Assembly (NCBI RefSeq): GCF_007990265.1
Contig: NZ_BJWH01000015.1
Location: 42,036-106,035 of the forward strand
Direction of reading: 5' to 3'
Length of the DNA: 64,000 bases
Source: Cellulomonas terrae
GTDB taxonomy: Bacteria > Actinomycetota > Actinomycetes > Actinomycetales > Cellulomonadaceae
Shown: in pieces, positions 60,064 through 64,000 of the stretch
Layout: each line of letters starts with the position of its first letter
Position numbering within the stretch: the stretch's first letter is position 1
Made by a program: the position numbers and the translations under genes
The notes under the pieces: model-generated
What the model saw: only the letters and a program-made list of their open reading frames with translations
Database searches by the model: none
Told to the model about the DNA's origin: nothing

Positions 60064-61239
60064 CTACGACCCGAGCCGCGCGACCTGCGCGTCGAGGTAG
60101 CGGCGCTCCGCGAGGTTCGTCGCGCGGGCAGCGGCGCGGCGGTAGTGGGCGAGCGCGCGGTCGTGGTCGCCCGCCTGCTCGTGCAGGTGCGCGCGGAGCT
60201 GGTCGAGGCGGGGGAGCGACTCGTCGAGACCGTCGAGCAGCGCGAGCCCGGCGGACGGCCCGCCGACCATGGACGCGGCGACCGCGCGGTTGAGCGTCAC
60301 GACGGGGCTGCCGGTCATCCGTTCCAGCAGCTCGTACAGCGCGAGGATCTGCGGCCAGTCCGTCGCGTCCGCGGTGGGTGCGCGGTCGTGGATCGCCGCG
60401 ATCGCCGCCTGCAGCTGGTACTCCCCGACGGCTCCGCGTCCGATCGCCCCGTCGAGCAGCGCCGTCCCTTCGGTGACCAGGGCGGGGTCCCACCGGCTCC
60501 GGTCCTGGTCGGCGAGCGTCACCGGGGTGCCGGACGCGTCGGTCCGGGCGGGACGTCGCGCCTCCGTCAGGAGCATCAGGGCGAGCAGAGCGGCGACCTC
60601 GGGGTCGTCGTCGGCCGCGTGCACGAGCCGCGTCAGGCGGATCGCCTCGTCGGACAGGTCGTCCCGCGTGAGGTCGGTGTAGCCCTCGTTGAACATCAGG
60701 TAGAGCACGCGCAGGACGCTGCGCAGCCGTACCGGGTGCTCGTCGGGCGACGGCATCGAGAAGCGTTCGCCCGCGACCTTCTGCTTGGCCCGGCTGATCC
60801 GTTGGGCCATCGTCGCCTCGGGCACGAGGAACGCCCGGGCGATCTCCGCGGTGGTCAGCCCGCCGACCGCCCGCAGGGTCAGGGCGATCGCGGACGTGGG
60901 GGACAGCACCGGGTGGCAGCACAGGAACAGCACCGTGAGGGTGTCGTCGTCCTGGGCGGTCGCACCCGCCACCGGCTCGGACGCCACCTTCGCCTCGCGC
61001 TCGCGGCGTGCCGTGTCGCTGCGCCACTGGTCGACCATCCGTCGCGACGCCGTCTGCAGGAGCCACCCGCGCGGCTGCGCCGGGACGCCGTCGACGGGCC
61101 AGTGCCGCGCCGCGGCGATCAGCGCCTCCTGCACGGCGTCCTCCGCGGCGTCGAAGTCGCCCCACCGGCGCGCGAGCGTGCCGAGGACCTGCGGCGCGAG
61201 CTCGCGCAGCAGGTCCTCGACGTCGCGGGGGACGTTCAG
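60064..61239 (-). CDS. ECF sigma factor with long C-terminal extension (second copy)
   Basis: The 391-residue protein has region 2 (DAAEDAVQEALIAAARHWPV, WLLQTASRRMVDQWRSD) and region 4 (AVGGLTTAEIARAFLVPEAT), then a helical TPR-like tail (about 175-391), so it is an ECF42-like factor. No ATG, GTG or TTG codon is available near the expected N-terminus. A CTG at 61239 overlaps the YCII stop as CTGA, and gives MNVPRDVEDLLREL as the start. It is linked to the YCII gene upstream and GH9 downstream. Confidence 0.88.
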   Translation of the reverse strand: MNVPRDVEDLLRELAPQVLGTLARRWGDFDAAEDAVQEALIAAARHWPVDGVPAQPRGWLLQTASRRMVDQWRSDTARREREAKVASEPVAGATAQDDDTLTVLFLCCHPVLSPTSAIALTLRAVGGLTTAEIARAFLVPEATMAQRISRAKQKVAGERFSMPSPDEHPVRLRSVLRVLYLMFNEGYTDLTRDDLSDEAIRLTRLVHAADDDPEVAALLALMLLTEARRPARTDASGTPVTLADQDRSRWDPALVTEGTALLDGAIGRGAVGEYQLQAAIAAIHDRAPTADATDWPQILALYELLERMTGSPVVTLNRAVAASMVGGPSAGLALLDGLDESLPRLDQLRAHLHEQAGDHDRALAHYRRAAARATNLAERRYLDAQVARLGS

Positions 61240-61676
61240 CGCGGGGTGCTCGCCGTCTCGAGGTACGCGTTCATCTCCTCGACGCCCGACGGGCCGTCGT
61301 CCATGATCCGGCGCACCTGGATGGGCTGCTGCGTCGGGACCCCACCGCGCCCCGGCACCGCGGAGACGAGCCCGGCGATCTCCAGGGCGCGCTCCTCGGA
61401 CTCCACGTCGACGATCTGGTAGCCCGCGACCCACTCCTTGAACTCCTGGAACGGCCCGTCCGTGATCACCGGCGTGACGCCGTCGGACCGGACGATCTTC
61501 GCCAGGTCAGGACCCGTGAGGACCTCCCCGCCGACGAGCTCACCGTTGGCGGCCAGCTCCGCGTTCAGCCGGCCGTAGTAGTCCAGGTGCGCGGCGACCT
61601 CGTCGTCGGTCCACTCCGACATCGGGGACTCGTCGGGACCGCTCTGGAAGTCCACGATCAGCAGGTACCTCGCCAT
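61236..61676 (-). CDS. YCII (DGPF) family protein, long form
   Basis: The 146-residue protein has ITDGPFQEFKEWVAGYQIVD at the family motif (about residues 69-88). It is the longest YCII protein here. ATG 61676 is preceded by GGAGGAGC. It heads the operon with the second sigma factor. I do not see the TGTCGA-17-CGTC motif upstream, so this unit probably uses another promoter class. Confidence 0.92.
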   Translation of the reverse strand: MARYLLIVDFQSGPDESPMSEWTDDEVAAHLDYYGRLNAELAANGELVGGEVLTGPDLAKIVRSDGVTPVITDGPFQEFKEWVAGYQIVDVESEERALEIAGLVSAVPGRGGVPTQQPIQVRRIMDDGPSGVEEMNAYLETASTPR

Positions 61677-61774
61677 GACTGCTCCTCCTTCGTCGTGCCC
61701 AGACTGGCACTGTCACTCGAAGGACGGAGCCGGCGCGAGTTTCTCTACGTCCCGAGCGGGAGTAGTTTCCGCGC

Positions 61775-62119
61775 ATGGACCCGACGACCCGGACGACCGG
61801 CCGGCTGGTGCCCGCCGGCGGCGGTCACGTGCCCGTGCGGGTGCGCGGGTTCCACGAGGACCACGCCCCGCCCCGGACCCTGCCGCCGGGCCGCAGGTTC
61901 GCCGTGGGGCTGGCCCGCAGCGAGCACGACGTCGTCAAGGTCCTCGACGGTGACACCGTCCTCGGGTACCTGCCCGAGGCGTGGTCGCAGACCATGGACT
62001 TCGAGCTGTGGTCCTGCGAGCAGGCCGGCGAGCCTGCCCTCGCGCGGGCGGTCCTCGAGGGTGCCCGCGGCGAGCGGGACCTGTTCGTCATGCTCAGCTG
62101 GCGGCGGGGCCGGGCCTGA
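61775..62119 (+). CDS. Hypothetical protein, possibly HIRAN-like
   Basis: The 114-residue protein has VPVRVRGFHEDHAPPRTLPP, then FAVGLARSEHDVVKVLDGDT and VLGYLPEAWSQ. The order (strand, small strand, VLDGDTVLGYLP) recalls HIRAN domains, where the end is VGYLP, but the match is weak. ATG 61775 is the start. Role unknown. Confidence 0.65.
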   Translation: MDPTTRTTGRLVPAGGGHVPVRVRGFHEDHAPPRTLPPGRRFAVGLARSEHDVVKVLDGDTVLGYLPEAWSQTMDFELWSCEQAGEPALARAVLEGARGERDLFVMLSWRRGRA

Positions 62120-62191
62120 GCCTGCCGGACGACGGGCCCGTCGACGAGCACCTCCCCCCTGGCCGGCTCGCGGCCCTGATCGGCCGCCCGC

Positions 62192-62231
62192 GTGAAGGGT
62201 TCGTCACAGCCGGCCGCGACGAACCCTTCAC
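62192..62231. terminator. Hairpin between converging genes
   Basis: A perfect 14-bp stem (GTGAAGGGTTCGTC and complement) with a 12-base loop overlaps the stop codon of the MBL-fold gene (62228-62230). It can serve both the hypothetical gene and the MBL gene. Confidence 0.8.
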
Positions 62232-63010
62232 ACGACGACGGCCGTCGGTCGGCCCGGGTCCGCCCAGACGGTGGTTCCGCCGTCCGGCGCGAGCTCAGGT
62301 CGCTGCAGTGCCGCCGGGCCGTCCAGGAAGTGCGACCACCCCTCGTGGTGCACAGGCAGGACGGTGCGCGGCCGCACCGCCCGGCACAGCTCGCGCCCCT
62401 CCACGACCGTCATCGTGTAGCGGACGGGGCCCGTCGTCGGGAACCGGACGCCGCCGAGGTGCACGACCACCGTCCCAACGTCCAGCCGCTCCGGGACCCG
62501 CCGCACGTCCGACGTCAGCACGGTGTCGCCGGTCACCCACACCGCCCCGTGCTCCTGCCCCTCCCACGTGAGGCCGAAGCCCGTGACCGCCCCGACGAGC
62601 ACCTGCGCGCCGACGGGTCCGTGCCGGCCCGGGGTGGCCGTGACCGTCAGGGTCGGCCGGTCGGGGTGCGTCAGCGTCGTCGCCTCCCACGGGTGCAGCC
62701 CCTGGGCGGGAGCGCCGAGCCTCCGTGCACCGGGGACGGTGGTCAGCACCGTCGGGACCCCGGCGAGCATCGCGCGGCCGGCGTCGTCGAGGTTGTCGGC
62801 GTGGTGGTCGTGGCTGAGCAGGACCGCGTCGACCGCCCCGACCTCCTCGACCGAGAGCGCCGGACCGGCCGTCTTGCGCGACGACGTCCCCCAGCCGAAC
62901 GAGTAGGTCCGGCCGGGGGCGTCGAACGTCGGGTCGGTCAGGAGCCGCCACCCCTCCACCTCGAGCAGAGCCGTCGGCCCGCCGATGTGCGTGAACGTGA
63001 GCGTCGACAC
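62228..63010 (-). CDS. MBL-fold metallo-hydrolase
   Basis: The 260-residue protein has the metallo-beta-lactamase fold motif SHDHHADNLD (H-x-H-x-D-N variant at about residues 66-74), VWVTGDTVL with the metal-binding Asp, and PVHHEGW with the last His. This is the UlaG/YcbL-like branch that carries a lone GG start (HIGGPTALLEVEG). GTG 63010 is the start, 2 bases after the hydrolase stop. It is probably co-transcribed with it. Confidence 0.9.
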   Translation of the reverse strand: MSTLTFTHIGGPTALLEVEGWRLLTDPTFDAPGRTYSFGWGTSSRKTAGPALSVEEVGAVDAVLLSHDHHADNLDDAGRAMLAGVPTVLTTVPGARRLGAPAQGLHPWEATTLTHPDRPTLTVTATPGRHGPVGAQVLVGAVTGFGLTWEGQEHGAVWVTGDTVLTSDVRRVPERLDVGTVVVHLGGVRFPTTGPVRYTMTVVEGRELCRAVRPRTVLPVHHEGWSHFLDGPAALQRPELAPDGGTTVWADPGRPTAVVV

Positions 63011-63012
63011 CC

Positions 63013-63849
63013 TCAGGACGCGTTCACGGTCGAGGCCGGCGACCACGAGGCGTGCGCGAGCGCCCACTCCAGGGCGCGGTCGGCGATCTCCTCCCAGCCC
63101 TGCCCGGCGACCATGAGGTGCGGGCGGCCCTCGTAGGTCTCGTGCTCGGTGACCGTGCCCTCGCCCTTGTAGTGCTTGGCGTTCGACGCCTGCACCGACG
63201 GCGGCATGATGTGGTCCTCGGAGCCGGACAGGAACAGCAGCGGCACCCGGTTCGGGTTGTGGAAGTCCACCCACGCGTCCTGGTGGCCGGGCTGGACGTT
63301 CGCCAGCACCGAGTCGATGAGCACGCGGCCCGACGCGGGGATGTGGTACCGCTCGTAGAAGTACTGGGACTCCTCCGGCGTGTACGTGTTGGTGAACGCG
63401 TACGTCCACTCCTCGAACGACAGCCCTACCGCGCGGTGGTGGTTGGCGGGGTTCTTCACGACGGGGAACACCGACTTCAGCTGCGACCACGGCGTGACGC
63501 GGACGCCCTCCACCGGGGCCGAGTTCAGCGCGACCGCCGCGCTGCCGTGCCCGCGGTCGAGCATGAGCTGCAGGAACGTCCCGCCCGCCGAGTGGCCCAT
63601 GAGGATCGGCTTGGTGGGAGTGTCCAGCGCGCTGATGTACGCGTCCAGGTGGGACGCGATGGCGTCCACCGTGAGGTTCGCGATCGGGGTCGGGTCGGCC
63701 CGCAGCGCCTCGACCTCCACCTCGAAGCCCGGGTAGCCGGGCGTGTGGACCGTGAAGCCCTTGGCCTCGTAGTACGCCTTCCAGCCCTCCCAGGAGCGGG
63801 GCGTGACCCAGAAACCATGGATGAGCACGATCGTGTCCGGAGCCGTCAT
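63013..63849 (-). CDS. Alpha/beta hydrolase
   Basis: The 278-residue protein has the oxyanion HGFWVTPRSWEGW, the nucleophile elbow GHSAGG (Ser at about residue 94), FLSGSEDHIM with the acid and RPHLMVAGQGWEE with the His. ATG 63849 follows GAGGTGG. An in-frame extension to 63945 looks like noncoding sequence. Family: haloperoxidase/esterase-like hydrolases with FWVTPRSW. Substrate unknown. Confidence 0.9.
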   Translation of the reverse strand: MTAPDTIVLIHGFWVTPRSWEGWKAYYEAKGFTVHTPGYPGFEVEVEALRADPTPIANLTVDAIASHLDAYISALDTPTKPILMGHSAGGTFLQLMLDRGHGSAAVALNSAPVEGVRVTPWSQLKSVFPVVKNPANHHRAVGLSFEEWTYAFTNTYTPEESQYFYERYHIPASGRVLIDSVLANVQPGHQDAWVDFHNPNRVPLLFLSGSEDHIMPPSVQASNAKHYKGEGTVTEHETYEGRPHLMVAGQGWEEIADRALEWALAHASWSPASTVNAS

Positions 63850-64000
63850 TGCGCCACCTCGTCCCTCGTCGCGTGTCCGGTTCGTCCGACCGGTTGAGGA
63901 GCACTGTGGCACTCGGCGCGCCCGCGCGGTGGTCTGTGGGTGCACAGATCTGGTGCTGGTGTGCAGGTCAGCGGCCCGTCGACCGGGGTTCGACCCGGTC
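63850..64000. other. Intergenic end of window, hairpin at 63981-64000
   Basis: I see no gene here. GACCGGG and CCCGGTC form a 7-bp hairpin around GTTCGA at 63981-64000, cut by the window edge. CCGGT and ACCGG pair around 7 bases near 63875-63892 and could be a regulator site for the hydrolase gene. Confidence 0.4.

Noticed and set aside
61677..61774. ECF42-type promoter before the long YCII gene
   Set aside because: No TGTCGA box with CGTC at 17 bases is present. A GAGTGACAG...CACGACG stretch may be another promoter class but I cannot assign it.
63961..64000. A GGTTCGA segment resembling a tRNA T-loop at the right end
   Set aside because: A 7-base T-loop cannot be paired with a proper 5-bp stem here, and no other tRNA arm is present. 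The sequence forms a plain 7-bp hairpin with a 6-base loop.

Overview
The window is 64 kb of very GC-rich DNA with short intergenic gaps, many GTG starts, frequent 4-base stop/start overlaps (ATGA, GTGA) and a strong G/C bias at third codon positions, which points to an actinobacterium. A secreted GH11 xylanase with two CBM2-like modules, a GH5 endoglucanase with X2/CBM46-like modules, a GH18 chitinase with a CBM5/12 module and a cytoplasmic GH9 enzyme suggest a Cellulomonas-like soil polysaccharide degrader. This placement is inferred from gene content, not from a marker gene. I see no rRNA, tRNA, CRISPR array, insertion sequence, integrase or phage gene, so this looks like ordinary chromosome.

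Layout. 1-6 kb: end of a phytoene-dehydrogenase-like FAD enzyme, then a TPP riboswitch and a thiamine importer operon (thiB, thiP, thiQ). 6-12 kb: SRPBCC and GNAT proteins, an Nramp Mn/Fe importer with an operator-like palindrome, and an ECF42-type sigma factor with two YCII (DGPF) proteins. 12-14.6 kb: a polymorphic toxin with a nuclease-like C-terminus and a candidate immunity gene. 14.7-18.5 kb: three more YCII genes, an ArsR/glyoxalase pair, an SDR and a PadR regulator. Three of the YCII transcription units start with the same promoter, TGTCGA-17 bp-CGTC on the minus strand, matching the motif reported for ECF42 sigma factors; this looks like a small sigma regulon.

18.5-29.8 kb: assorted regulators, enzymes and membrane proteins (DUF2071, DUF4386/TetR with three operators, Zn alcohol dehydrogenase, NarL-type two-component system, methyltransferase with a coupled micro-ORF, F420/NADP-type reductase, universal stress protein, paired fluoride channels, TetR/hydrolase). 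29.8-33.7 kb: an arsenic-type operon (ArsR-ArsC fusion, ArsC, APC permease) under a leaderless promoter, preceded by an MFS exporter. 33.8-43.6 kb: SDR, GNAT, DinB, PIN, F420-type and AAA genes, a TetR operon with two perfect palindromic operators, and an ABC-2 exporter. 43.6-48.5 kb: a drrA-drrB-drrC-like drug resistance operon with divergent TetR; its UvrA-like drrC gene carries a frameshift and an in-frame stop. 48.6-64 kb: the glycoside hydrolases, a YoaS/YozG-type pair, a second sigma factor/YCII pair next to the GH9 gene, and two hydrolases at the right end.

Regulation is unusually readable here: many local regulators sit next to clear palindromes. A family of nested palindromes sharing the CGGCAGT core recurs at four gene 3' ends and probably acts as terminators.
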